Positions 50,362 to 59,865 of a stretch of DNA of 64,000 nt are shown piece by piece. Origin of the DNA: an uncultured Ruminococcus sp. (GTDB lineage: Bacteria; Bacillota; Clostridia; Oscillospirales; Ruminococcaceae). The notes under the pieces were generated by a model, which was not told the DNA's origin, did no database searches, and worked only from the letters and a program-made list of their open reading frames with translations. Position 1 is the stretch's first letter; the number at the start of each line of letters is the position of its first letter. The DNA lies in assembly GCF_934476685.1 (NCBI RefSeq), contig NZ_CAKSNX010000006.1, forward strand, positions 1 through 64,000, read 5' to 3'. The translations under genes were made by a program, and so were the position numbers.

Positions 50362-51636
50362 TCATTCCTCTCCGTCAGTTTTTTCTTCATTATCTTCTTT
50401 ATTGTCATTTTCATCTGAGTTTTCAGACTTCTCGTCCTCTTCCTCATCGTCCGCAAGGATAGACTCATACTCTTCGTTTGAGGTTTCCACCTTATCATGT
50501 TCCTCAGCATTTTTAAGAGCGTCTTTTTTCGCCTTTACAGCGTCCTTGCCGAACTTTTCATCATATTCCTTCTGAAGTTCAGCAAAGCTCTCGCCCTTTG
50601 ACTTAGCCTCGCTTATCTTCTTTTTAAGCTCTTTCTTTTCCTTCTGCTCCTCAGCGTATGAATCATACTCTGCAAGCTGAGCCTTTGAAAGCTCTGTTTC
50701 ATAGAAGAATTTATAACTGCCGCTGCGTCTTACCATATTTCTGAATATGATTATGAGCAGTATAGAGGCGACAACGCAAGCACCTGCAACAAGCTGTGAA
50801 ACTCTTATCTGACCGAGATAGAGCGAATCCGTTCTCAGTCCCTCGATGAAAAATCTGCCCAGACCGTACCAGCCGATATACATAAGGAAGATCTCTCCGT
50901 CGAACTTTCTGTGCTTGAAATAAAGGTGCAGACCGATAAATCCGATAAGACACCAAATAGACTCATAAAGGAAACATGGGTGTACAGGTGAGAACTGATC
51001 CATATCGAGGATATCGTGGTTAGCAATAAAGTTAGCTGTTGTCCATGACATCATTCCCCATGGAGCGTCAGTATTTGTGCCGAAAGCCTCCTGATTGAAA
51101 AAGTTGCCCCATCTGCCTATGCACTGTCCGATAAGGAAGCAAGGTGCGACTACATCAAGCAGAGCGATAAGTTTAAGCTTGCGCAGTTTTGCGATAATGC
51201 CGCCCACAAGGATAGCGCCGATTATTCCGCCGTATATAGCAAGTCCGCCGTCCCTTATCTTGAAAAATTCGGTCAGCTTCATTCCCTCTGTGTTGAAAAT
51301 GATATAGTAAAGTCTTGCGCAAACGATAGCGCCGATTATTCCGCCTATAACAGCGTCAGTTGCTCTGTCGGGATCTATTCCCACAGACTTCATCTTGCGG
51401 AATCCGTATATCATTGCAAGAAGTATGCCGAGGGCGATAAGAAAGCCGTACCAGTATATCTGGATATCAGTTCCCGGGATAGTGAACATTACTCTGTCGA
51501 TAGAGATACCCTCTTTGAGGATATTATCTCCGTTGCCGAAATTCGGGAAGTACACCTTGTCGGGGTTAGCCTTTAGTGTTTCCCTTGTCTGCGCCGTATC
51601 GGCAAATACAGCGGCAAGCCTTGTCAGTTGAAACAT
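50362..51636 (-). CDS. lgt: Prolipoprotein diacylglyceryl transferase with long acidic tail
   Basis: 424 residues, versus about 270-300 usual. The membrane core is normal: YWYGFLIALGILLAM, the Lgt signature GRWGNFFNQEAFG, and a Tyr/Arg-rich last helix region (GLGRFFIEGLRTDSL). After about residue 300 follows a charged extension of some 120 residues, first Lys/Glu helical (EEQKEKKELKKKISEAKSK), then very acidic (DDEEEDEKSENSDENDN). Lgt attaches diacylglycerol to lipoprotein signal Cys. The tail's role is unknown. Confidence 0.94.
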   Translation of the reverse strand: MFQLTRLAAVFADTAQTRETLKANPDKVYFPNFGNGDNILKEGISIDRVMFTIPGTDIQIYWYGFLIALGILLAMIYGFRKMKSVGIDPDRATDAVIGGIIGAIVCARLYYIIFNTEGMKLTEFFKIRDGGLAIYGGIIGAILVGGIIAKLRKLKLIALLDVVAPCFLIGQCIGRWGNFFNQEAFGTNTDAPWGMMSWTTANFIANHDILDMDQFSPVHPCFLYESIWCLIGFIGLHLYFKHRKFDGEIFLMYIGWYGLGRFFIEGLRTDSLYLGQIRVSQLVAGACVVASILLIIIFRNMVRRSGSYKFFYETELSKAQLAEYDSYAEEQKEKKELKKKISEAKSKGESFAELQKEYDEKFGKDAVKAKKDALKNAEEHDKVETSNEEYESILADDEEEDEKSENSDENDNKEDNEEKTDGEE

Positions 51637-51669
51637 TTGAAATTTCTCTCCTTAGATGTTAAAATTATG

Positions 51670-52947
51670 CTATTTATTATCCACGACCGAGATCGCCGAT
51701 CTTTCCGTATCAAACAGCACATCAAGCGCTCTGCGGCAGTCCTCTGCGGTGATATCCGCCAGCAGCTTTGCCGACTCAAAGACCGTTGTGCCGTTGAAAT
51801 AGCTTTCCATCATACTGTTCGCACAGTTTTCCACATTGTTGAGCGCTCTGACTATTCCGCCGTATTTGGACTTTTTGCAAATCTCAAAACGCTTTTCGTC
51901 AAAACCTTCTTTTTTCACACGCTCTATCTCGCCGCAAAGTCTTTTGTAAACCTCGTCAGGATCTCTTGACTCACCTGAGATTATGCAGGTGAAAAAGCTG
52001 TCCGTTCCCGAAAATTCTTCAAAACCGAACTGCGAATTGATAAGTCCCTCTTCAAAAAGCTCCTTATGCAGCGGTGATGTTGAACCTATGAGCAGCTGCA
52101 TTATAAGTGACGAAAGAACTCCCCTGCGCTCATATTCCATTTCTCCGCAGGGTTCTGACTTGAATCCTATGCAGAATATCGGCAGTCCCACAGGGAACAC
52201 AGCCGTTATCTTCTTCTGAGCCACTCCGGCAGGTTCTTCTGGGAATTTCGTTTCGACGCATATATCATTTGCAGGCTTTAACAGCCTGTCGCATATTTCT
52301 ATTACCTTATCCTCGTCAACATTTCCTGCAATGGAAAGCACCATATTGTGAAGATTATAGAAAGTATTGTAACATTCATAAAGCAATTCAGGTGTGATAT
52401 GTGAGATAGACTCCACCGTTCCTGCAATATCTATCTTGACAGGGTGTTCAACATACAGCGCTTTCAGCAGATTGTAAAAGCACTGCCTTTCGGGTGAATC
52501 TCCGCACATTTTAATTTCCTGTCCGATTATGCCCTGTTCCTTTTCAACGGTTTCCTTTGTGAAATATGGTTTCTGAACAAAATCCAGCAGTATTTCAAGA
52601 GCCTGCTCCCAGTTTTCCGAGGTGCTGAAAGTGTATGCAGTTTCATAGAACGAAGTGTAAGCGTTTGCGCTTGCGCCTGTTGCGGCATAGAGGTCGAACA
52701 CATCGGTATCCTCGTTCTCGAAAAGCTTATGCTCAAGATAGTGGGCAATGCCCTCAGGAACAGTAGTGAAATCTCCGCTGCCCTTTACTCTGAAACAGTT
52801 GTTTATCGAGCCGTACTTTGTGGCAAACGCAGCCTCAGTGGTCGTAAAGCCGTCCATTTTCCACACAAGCACATCAAGTCCCGATGGGTGCTTTATAAGG
52901 CTGTACTGCTCGCCGAGAGCCTCGCTTTTTATGATCTTCTTATCCAT
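51670..52947 (-). CDS. M16 zinc metalloprotease (YfmH-like)
   Basis: 425 residues. Inverted zinc motif HYLEH at 69-73 with the downstream Glu, so likely the active member of the pair. YfmH and YfmF relatives are linked with EF-P modification in Bacillus; the substrate here is unknown. Overlaps its partner by 8 bp. Confidence 0.9.
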   Translation of the reverse strand: MDKKIIKSEALGEQYSLIKHPSGLDVLVWKMDGFTTTEAAFATKYGSINNCFRVKGSGDFTTVPEGIAHYLEHKLFENEDTDVFDLYAATGASANAYTSFYETAYTFSTSENWEQALEILLDFVQKPYFTKETVEKEQGIIGQEIKMCGDSPERQCFYNLLKALYVEHPVKIDIAGTVESISHITPELLYECYNTFYNLHNMVLSIAGNVDEDKVIEICDRLLKPANDICVETKFPEEPAGVAQKKITAVFPVGLPIFCIGFKSEPCGEMEYERRGVLSSLIMQLLIGSTSPLHKELFEEGLINSQFGFEEFSGTDSFFTCIISGESRDPDEVYKRLCGEIERVKKEGFDEKRFEICKKSKYGGIVRALNNVENCANSMMESYFNGTTVFESAKLLADITAEDCRRALDVLFDTERSAISVVDNK

Positions 52948-54229
52948 TCTGCAAGCCCTCCTCCGATGTCAGTATATATATGCTGTCGGGCTTAAAGCTT
53001 TCAGCACATTCGATTATCTGTTCTCTTGTAACGGCATTGATAAATCCTGCCGCCTGTTCCGGTGTATAGCTTGTACCCCTTGTATTCTGCGCCTCGAACC
53101 ATGACGCCATATCCCATTCGGAATCATAGTTTGACTTATACGCTCCGCACATATAAAGCTTGGTATTTTCAAGCTCCTCATCGGTGAAATCTCCCGCCGC
53201 AACGGCAGCGATCTGTTCGCCTATCGCCTTTCGTGCAGCTTCGATATCCTTTGCCTCAACGCCGCTGTCGATCATAAGCGTACCTTTAAGGTCAAGGTAT
53301 GCGGCTGAACAGTAATAACACAGCGACAGCTTTTCACGGACATTTGTGAACAGCTTTGAGAAAGGTGAATTTCCCAGCAGCACAGAGAAAAGCTTGCACA
53401 CATATATGTTCTCATAATCCGACTTATAGGACATATACATCTTGCTCTGGCTGACCGCCATTTTCTCGGTGATATTTTCAAGTTCCGACTTCAAAGGTGA
53501 ATTTCTGCGGTAAACTATCTTCTCCGTATTCTCCCTTTCAAGCTTTGAGAAAGCGTCCTTTATCATTTCCACAGCATTATCAATGCCGCCTCCGCCGCAT
53601 ACGGTTATTTCGATATGGGCGCTTTTAAGAAGATATCTGTACTGTCTCATAAGGTCTTCCTGTGTGACCTTTTCTGCCTTTTCGGCAGTTATCCCTGCTG
53701 CAACAGCGGCAGGCTCGTTTCTGAAAGTCAGTCCCTTTGCTTTCATATAACCGTAGGAACGCTTTTCATTTACAGTCGCCGATATAATATCCATCAGCTC
53801 CTGCTTTCTTATTCTGAAATAGTCCTCGTTGAACTTTCCGTCCTTTATATCAGGACTAAGCGCACAGAGAAGTATCTGTCTTACCACCTCTTCCGAGATG
53901 ACCTCGCCGCCTATGGTAAATCTGTCGCATATCGGTGTGGTCGAAAATCCTAACACCTGATAATCGCCCATGCTGTCAAATATCGCTCCGACAGACGTTC
54001 CGTAAAGTCCCGCAAACTTCTGCGAAAGCTCTGTCTTTGATGTTATCTCTGAGTTCGATGTGACAAGTACAGGTGGCAAAAGTGCATTTGCGGCATAATT
54101 CTCTTCCGATATTGCCGTAATGAACTTTATCCTTATATTGTTGGTCTTGAATTTCGGATCGTATATCTCGTTAAGATATATCCCGTCGCCTATACAGGTC
54201 CTTTTATTTGTAATGTTTTTTTCTGACAT
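52940..54229 (-). CDS. M16-like inactive partner (YfmF-like)
   Basis: 429 residues from the ATG at 54229, eight bases after GGAG. M16 fold (LSQKFAGLYGTSVGA, then VREKLSLCYYCSAAYLD), but the HxxEH zinc motif is absent at the N-terminal site, as in YfmF. Such proteins pair with an active subunit, here the gene downstream (8-bp overlap). Confidence 0.88.
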   Translation of the reverse strand: MSEKNITNKRTCIGDGIYLNEIYDPKFKTNNIRIKFITAISEENYAANALLPPVLVTSNSEITSKTELSQKFAGLYGTSVGAIFDSMGDYQVLGFSTTPICDRFTIGGEVISEEVVRQILLCALSPDIKDGKFNEDYFRIRKQELMDIISATVNEKRSYGYMKAKGLTFRNEPAAVAAGITAEKAEKVTQEDLMRQYRYLLKSAHIEITVCGGGGIDNAVEMIKDAFSKLERENTEKIVYRRNSPLKSELENITEKMAVSQSKMYMSYKSDYENIYVCKLFSVLLGNSPFSKLFTNVREKLSLCYYCSAAYLDLKGTLMIDSGVEAKDIEAARKAIGEQIAAVAAGDFTDEELENTKLYMCGAYKSNYDSEWDMASWFEAQNTRGTSYTPEQAAGFINAVTREQIIECAESFKPDSIYILTSEEGLQNG

Positions 54230-54347
54230 CTGCCATTCTCCGATCTCTCCTGCCTTTAAGCAGGGATAAAATGAATACTCTATAAAGTATACCACATTCC
54301 GCCGAGCATTTCCATAGTTTTCACAAGATTTTCATTATCCGAATGTG

Positions 54348-54512
54348 CTAGATTATAGTATACACAAAATTTTCCCAATGGAGCATTGTACCCTCATCGG
54401 TTTCGTCAGGCAGCAGCGCTCTCGCCATAAGCAGATCTTCACCTGTTTCAACATTCTCCAGATGAGCATAATCTCCGTCTATTTTAGTAACTCTGTACGT
54501 TCTTGGTTCCAT
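54348..54512 (-). CDS. Small DUF3006-like protein (54 residues) after dnaE
   Basis: ATG at 54512 with GGAGAG nine bases upstream, overlapping the end of dnaE by 29 bp. The protein starts MEPRTYRVTKIDGDYAHLE and contains TGEDLLMARALLP and EGTMLHWENFVY. The pattern (R-x-x-IDGDYA-x-LE ... LP ... EG-x-x-L) recalls DUF3006 small proteins. Ordinary codon use supports a real gene. Confidence 0.65.
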   Translation of the reverse strand: MEPRTYRVTKIDGDYAHLENVETGEDLLMARALLPDETDEGTMLHWENFVYTII

Positions 54513-57500
54513 TTACGTTATCTCTCCTTTCCATAAAAGCGGCATTGCTTTCGCCGCATATCAGCTGAAACTGCTTTAAAGTCTGTGCCGTCAGCTTTAT
54601 CGTCTGCGCAGAGCGTATGCCTGTGGTCTTTTTGATATCGCTGAAATAAACCACCAGTCTGTTCGGCGAATTTTCGTCAGCTATGCTTTGTGCATACTCC
54701 ATAACCTTTCTCGCCGTCGCCTTATCATGTGAATCCATTCGCAGACAAAGGCTTTTCTTCTGAGCCTGCTGAACGAACCGCTCGCCGCTTTCTATAAACT
54801 CTGCGATTATTTTAGGGTTTTCGTCCTCTTTGCATGAAAGCTTGCCTCTGACATGAAGCACCGCTCTCTCCTTAAACAGCGACGCTGCCGCTGAAAACAC
54901 TTTCGGGAACACGACTACTTCCAAAGAAGAGAACTTGTCCTCCAGCTGGACAAAGCACATCATATCTCCCTTTTTGGTTTTCAGCTGCTTTTTATGGGTA
55001 AGCATACCTATAATATCCACCATTGTTCCGTCACGCAGCCGCTGATTTTTATTCACGTCTTTTTCCTCTGTGCTGCGTATTATATCCATGGAAGTAACAA
55101 ATTTTGACGCAAGCGCATAAGGTTCATACTGATCTATCGGGTGCGCCGAAACATACATTCCCAGTGCTTCATGTTCAAATTCAAGCAGCTTTTCAGGGCT
55201 GAATTCCTCAACAGGGTGTATATCCGCATCGGAATAGCTCTCTCCTCCGCCCATATCAAAGAAATCAAGCTGACCCTCCAGTCGTTGGTTATTAGACTTT
55301 GAGATATCCGTCATAAGCCGTTCCGCACTGTTGAGCATTTCGTGCCTGTTGTGTGGGAAACTGTCGAACGCTCCACTTTTTATAAGTGCCTCAACAGTCC
55401 TTGTATTCATATCTCTTCCCTGCATTCTTGTACAGAAATCATTGAGCGTCTTGAAAACTCCGTTATGCTTGCGCTGTGAGATTATTCCTGCTATCGCACC
55501 CTCGCCCAGACCTTTCACCGCCAGCAGGGCAAAGCGTATGCCGCCCTCCTGCGGAACAAATCCACGCTCGCTCTTGTTTATATCCACAGGCAGTATCTTA
55601 ACGCCGTTCTTTTCAGCGTCCGAGATATATCCTGCCAGCTTTTCCGTACTTTCAAGCAGAGCGTTCGTCATAAGCGCAGCCATATATTCATTATAGAAAT
55701 GCCTTTTCAGATATGCAGTCTGATATGATACGGTAGCGTATGCCGCCGCATGGGATTTATTGAAAGCATAGCTTGCAAAAGATGTCATTTCATCAAATAT
55801 CTCATTTGCAACATTCTCAGGCACTCCGTTCGCCACAGCGCCGCAGCACTGCCCTTTTTCGCCGTAAATAAAGGCTCTTCGCTCATTTTCAAGCACATCG
55901 GCTTTCTTTTTCGCCATGGCTCGCCTTACGATATCCGCTCTGCCATATGAATATCCTGCCAGAGTTCTGAATATCTGCATTACCTGTTCCTGATAAACTA
56001 TACAGCCGTATGTGACTTCAAGTATATCCTTCAAAAGAGGGTGCTTATACGTCACAAGCGACGGATTGTGCCTGTTTCTTATATATGTGGGGATAGAGTC
56101 CATCGGTCCCGGTCTGTAAAGGGATATGACGGCTATGAGATCCTCTATTCCCGTTGGTTTTAACCTCATTATGGCAGAGGTCATTCCTGCGCTTTCAAAC
56201 TGGAAAACGCCCTCTGTCTTGCCCTGCGACAGCATTTCATACACCGCAGGATCGTCAAGGGGTATCCTGCTGACATCAAAATCAGGGTGCTTTTTCCTGA
56301 CCTCTTCACAGCAGTGCTTTATGATAGTAAGGTTTCTCAATCCGAGAAAATCTATTTTCAGCAGTCCGAGCCTTTCAAGAATGGTCATAGTGTACTGCGT
56401 TGAAACCGCTCCGTCCCTTGCGTAAAGAGGAACATAGAAGTCAACAGGCTCTTTAGTTATAACGACTCCTGCTGCGTGGGTAGATACGTTTCGTGGCATT
56501 CCCTCCACTTTCATAGCGGTGTCGATGACCTGATGTATCTTAGGATCGTTTTCGTACAGCTGTTTAAGCTCCGTTATATTCTGCACCGACCAGCCCAGCG
56601 GATATCCTCTCGGAACGGCTTTTGCTATAACGTCGCCAGTCTGATAGCTTAACCCCATTGCCCTTGAAACGTCACGGACAGCCTGCTTTGCCGCAAGGGT
56701 ACCGAAAGTCGCTATCTGTGCAACGTGATCCGAGCCGTACTTTCTGACAACATAGTCTATTACCTGCTGTCTGCCCTCCATACAGAAATCAATATCAAAG
56801 TCGGGCATTGAAACTCTTTCAGGGTTTAAAAATCTTTCAAAGAGCAGATTATATCTTAATGGGTCTATACCTGTTATCCCTATGCAGTATGCGCAAAGGC
56901 TTCCTGCGCCCGAACCTCTTCCGGGACCCACGGGGATATTCTGCTGTTTTGCATAGTTGATAAAATCCCACACTATAAGGTAATAGTCAGTATACCCCAT
57001 CTGCGTGATGATATCAAGCTCATATTCAAGCCTTTTCACAGCCTCTTCCGTAGGTTTTCCGTACCTTTTCACAAGACCTTTTCTGCACATATCACGGAGA
57101 AACTTCTCGTTATCCTCCACTCCGTCTATGTGGAAATACGGCAGTTTCGTGCTGCCAAACTCAAAGGTCACATTGCATCTTTCTGCGATCTTCACCGTGT
57201 TTTCAAGAGCCTGCGGCTGTGACGGAAAAAGCTCCTCCATTTCCTCAGCGGATTTTACATAGAACTCGTCCGTAGGGAAAGACATTGCATTCGGATCGTC
57301 AATGGTTGTCGCAGTGGAAATACACATCAGCACCTGCTGAGCGTATGCGTCCTCCTTACGGAGATAGTGGCAGTCGTTTGTTGCGCACAGCGGTATCCCC
57401 GTTTCTTTTGACAGCTTTATGAGCAGAGGGTTTATACGCTGCTGCTCGGAAAAGCGGTGGTTTTGTATCTCAATAAAATAATTTCCTCTGCCGAAGATAT

Positions 57501-57990
57501 CCAAATATTCAAGGGCAGCTTTTTTTGCCCCCTCAAAATTCCTTTCCGAAAGCCTCTGGGGTATCTCTCCTGCAAGACAGGCTGAAAGGCAGATAAGTCC
57601 GCCGCTGTATTTCCTCAGCAGCTCTTTATCCACTCTGGGACGGTTGTAAAATCCCTCTGTATAGCTCAGCGAAACAAGCTTGATAAGGTTCTGATACCCC
57701 TCGTTGTTCTCACAAAGCAGTACAAGGTGATAAGGGTGTCCGTCCAATCCCGCTGTCCTGTCAAAACGTGTTCTCAGTGCAACGTACATCTCACAGCCGA
57801 TGATAGGCTTTATCCCCTCCTGACGGCAGGCATTGTAGAACTCAACTGCGGCGAACATATTTCCGTGATCCGTTACCGCCACAGCTTTCTGTCCAAGTTC
57901 CTTTATACGCACAACAAGCTCCTTGATGCGGCAGGCGCCGTCAAGGAGCGAGTATTCACTATGAAGATGTAAATGTACAAAATCAGGCAT
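54484..57990 (-). CDS. dnaE: DNA polymerase III alpha subunit
   Basis: 1168 residues. PHP domain (HLHSEYSLLDGACR, VTDHGNM), polymerase core with GPGRGSGAGSLCAY and the catalytic Asp residues in PDFDIDFC, helix-hairpin-helix and beta-clamp region, OB domain near the C-terminus (KGDMMCFVQLEDKFSSLEV). DnaE1-type rather than the exonuclease-containing PolC. Cotranscribed with whiA and rapZ upstream. Confidence 0.97.
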   Translation of the reverse strand: MPDFVHLHLHSEYSLLDGACRIKELVVRIKELGQKAVAVTDHGNMFAAVEFYNACRQEGIKPIIGCEMYVALRTRFDRTAGLDGHPYHLVLLCENNEGYQNLIKLVSLSYTEGFYNRPRVDKELLRKYSGGLICLSACLAGEIPQRLSERNFEGAKKAALEYLDIFGRGNYFIEIQNHRFSEQQRINPLLIKLSKETGIPLCATNDCHYLRKEDAYAQQVLMCISTATTIDDPNAMSFPTDEFYVKSAEEMEELFPSQPQALENTVKIAERCNVTFEFGSTKLPYFHIDGVEDNEKFLRDMCRKGLVKRYGKPTEEAVKRLEYELDIITQMGYTDYYLIVWDFINYAKQQNIPVGPGRGSGAGSLCAYCIGITGIDPLRYNLLFERFLNPERVSMPDFDIDFCMEGRQQVIDYVVRKYGSDHVAQIATFGTLAAKQAVRDVSRAMGLSYQTGDVIAKAVPRGYPLGWSVQNITELKQLYENDPKIHQVIDTAMKVEGMPRNVSTHAAGVVITKEPVDFYVPLYARDGAVSTQYTMTILERLGLLKIDFLGLRNLTIIKHCCEEVRKKHPDFDVSRIPLDDPAVYEMLSQGKTEGVFQFESAGMTSAIMRLKPTGIEDLIAVISLYRPGPMDSIPTYIRNRHNPSLVTYKHPLLKDILEVTYGCIVYQEQVMQIFRTLAGYSYGRADIVRRAMAKKKADVLENERRAFIYGEKGQCCGAVANGVPENVANEIFDEMTSFASYAFNKSHAAAYATVSYQTAYLKRHFYNEYMAALMTNALLESTEKLAGYISDAEKNGVKILPVDINKSERGFVPQEGGIRFALLAVKGLGEGAIAGIISQRKHNGVFKTLNDFCTRMQGRDMNTRTVEALIKSGAFDSFPHNRHEMLNSAERLMTDISKSNNQRLEGQLDFFDMGGGESYSDADIHPVEEFSPEKLLEFEHEALGMYVSAHPIDQYEPYALASKFVTSMDIIRSTEEKDVNKNQRLRDGTMVDIIGMLTHKKQLKTKKGDMMCFVQLEDKFSSLEVVVFPKVFSAAASLFKERAVLHVRGKLSCKEDENPKIIAEFIESGERFVQQAQKKSLCLRMDSHDKATARKVMEYAQSIADENSPNRLVVYFSDIKKTTGIRSAQTIKLTAQTLKQFQLICGESNAAFMERRDNVNGTKNVQSY

Positions 57991-58003
57991 TTCTATCCCT
58001 CTT

Positions 58004-58951
58004 TCATTTTTCGGGATCTTGCTGCGGTATTCCCTTTTCCTTTCGTATGGAGGCAGCGATATCGGCTATCTTCTGAAGTCTGTGGTTCGCACCGGATCTT
58101 GATATAGGCGGATCGAGCGCCGCTCCAAGATCTTTCAAATTGTAGTCGGGGTTATCATATCTCAGCTGAGCTATCTCCTTAAGATTATCGGGCAGGGCGT
58201 TAAGACCCATAGTCGAATCTATAAGCTCTATATCTGCGATCTGACGTTCGGAGGCTTTGAGTGATTTCTCGATATTCGCATTATCGCAGTTCACCGCACG
58301 GTTTATCTTGTTGCGCATATCCTTCATCATCTTTACATTCATAAGCTCCATAGACGCCATAGGCGCACCCATGAGCGTGAGCATATCAATGATGTTCTCC
58401 GATTCCTTTATGTAAACTATCTGAACGTTCTTGCGTTCCATGTGCTTTGGTATGATGCCGTAATTATCTATCAGCAGCAGACCAAAATCATTACAGAGAT
58501 CAAGCGTCGGCATAACAAATTCCATATGATATTTCTTCTCAGGATTGTTCACCGAGCCGCAGGCAAGAAATATCCCCGCTATAAGCTGCGAATAGAATTT
58601 CGGCTTAGGAAGATAATCCTCCGTCAGTCTTCTGCTTTCGTCTATGCCGAAATAGTCCAGCAGATATATCCTCTGCTGTTTGTCTGGTATCTCAAGGCTG
58701 TAAAGGGTAACTCCGTTCTTTCTGTCAGCCTCGCATACGCTTACGCAGCCCTCACATTCAAGTATCCTTTCAATATTATGCACAAAAAAATCAACGGTAG
58801 TCTTGTTTTCCGTAAGGAACAATATCTCCTCGTCGCTGAGATTATTGCAGCAGCACAGCATTCCCATTATGCAGGCATCAGCTTTCTGTCTGCTGTTTAT
58901 CCTGTCGATTATCTCCGACTTGACTTTATATGAAAATGAAAGTTCTTCCAC
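58004..58951 (-). CDS. whiA: WhiA DNA-binding regulator
   Basis: 315 residues: N-terminal LAGLIDADG-homing-endonuclease-like region (FLACGSVNNPEKKYHMEF) and C-terminal helix-turn-helix (LDPPISRSGANHRLQKI). Needed for sporulation septation in Streptomyces and linked to division in Firmicutes. 11 bp after rapZ; the yvcK gene commonly found between them is absent. Confidence 0.96.
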   Translation of the reverse strand: MEELSFSYKVKSEIIDRINSRQKADACIMGMLCCCNNLSDEEILFLTENKTTVDFFVHNIERILECEGCVSVCEADRKNGVTLYSLEIPDKQQRIYLLDYFGIDESRRLTEDYLPKPKFYSQLIAGIFLACGSVNNPEKKYHMEFVMPTLDLCNDFGLLLIDNYGIIPKHMERKNVQIVYIKESENIIDMLTLMGAPMASMELMNVKMMKDMRNKINRAVNCDNANIEKSLKASERQIADIELIDSTMGLNALPDNLKEIAQLRYDNPDYNLKDLGAALDPPISRSGANHRLQKIADIAASIRKEKGIPQQDPEK

Positions 58952-58962
58952 TTTTCGACCTC

Positions 58963-59823
58963 TTAACGTTTTTCAATATCCCTGTGGGTTATCCTTATCT
59001 TATGTCCCTGCTCGGTAAGGTGCTTTGCGGCAGCCTCGGCAAAGGTAACGCTCCTGTGCTTTCCGCCTGTGCAGCCGAAAGCTATGACAAGCTGAGATTT
59101 TCCCTCTTTTTCATAGAGCGGTATAAGATAATCTATCAGATCCGTCAGCTTTGCAAGCAGCGTTTTCGCCTCGTCAAAGCTCATAACATATCCCGAAACC
59201 TCTTCATTCAGTCCTGTCTTGTATTTAAGTTCAGGGATATAAAACGGATTAGGCAGGCATCTTACATCGAACATAAGATCAACGTCTGTCATAGAGCCGA
59301 ACTTAAAGCCGAAAGAGCGCACATCTATTTTCATATGATCCTCGTTGCTGTCAAGGAATATCGAATACATTCTCTCCTTAAACTCAGCAACTGAGCTGTT
59401 GGTGGTATCTACATAATAATCCGCCTGTCCCTTTACGTTGAGCAGGAACTCTCTCTCCGTTTCGATAGCCTTTCTGATATTGCCGTAGGATATCTCATCA
59501 AGGGGGTGCTTTCTTCTTGTTTCCTTGTATCTTCTTACGATAGCGTCATCTGAGCTGTCAAGGAAGAGTATCTTTATGCTTACTCCCATAGCTTTCATAT
59601 CCTTGACTGCGTCCTGAAGTTTAAGAAAAAGATCTCCTCCTCTTATATCTGCAACAAAGGCGACCTTATCTATCTTGTTAGAGGACTGTCCGCATATCTC
59701 TGCAAATTTGACCATAAGCTCAGGCGGCATATTGTCTATGCAGTAATATCCTATATCCTCCAGAACATTGACTGCCGTGGATTTTCCCGATCCTGACATT
59801 CCCGTTACAATTACAAACTGCAT
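58963..59823 (-). CDS. rapZ: RNase adaptor / nucleotide-binding protein RapZ (YvcJ)
   Basis: 286 residues. P-loop VTGMSGSGKST at the N-terminus, FLDSSDDAIVRRYKETRR in the middle, and the C-terminal IAFGCTGGKHRSV. In E. coli it controls GlmY/GlmZ; in Firmicutes its role is less clear. Between murB and whiA. Confidence 0.95.
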   Translation of the reverse strand: MQFVIVTGMSGSGKSTAVNVLEDIGYYCIDNMPPELMVKFAEICGQSSNKIDKVAFVADIRGGDLFLKLQDAVKDMKAMGVSIKILFLDSSDDAIVRRYKETRRKHPLDEISYGNIRKAIETEREFLLNVKGQADYYVDTTNSSVAEFKERMYSIFLDSNEDHMKIDVRSFGFKFGSMTDVDLMFDVRCLPNPFYIPELKYKTGLNEEVSGYVMSFDEAKTLLAKLTDLIDYLIPLYEKEGKSQLVIAFGCTGGKHRSVTFAEAAAKHLTEQGHKIRITHRDIEKR

Positions 59824-59865
59824 AAATCTATCCTTTCTGAAATCGACCGACAGCTACGGTCCGTC

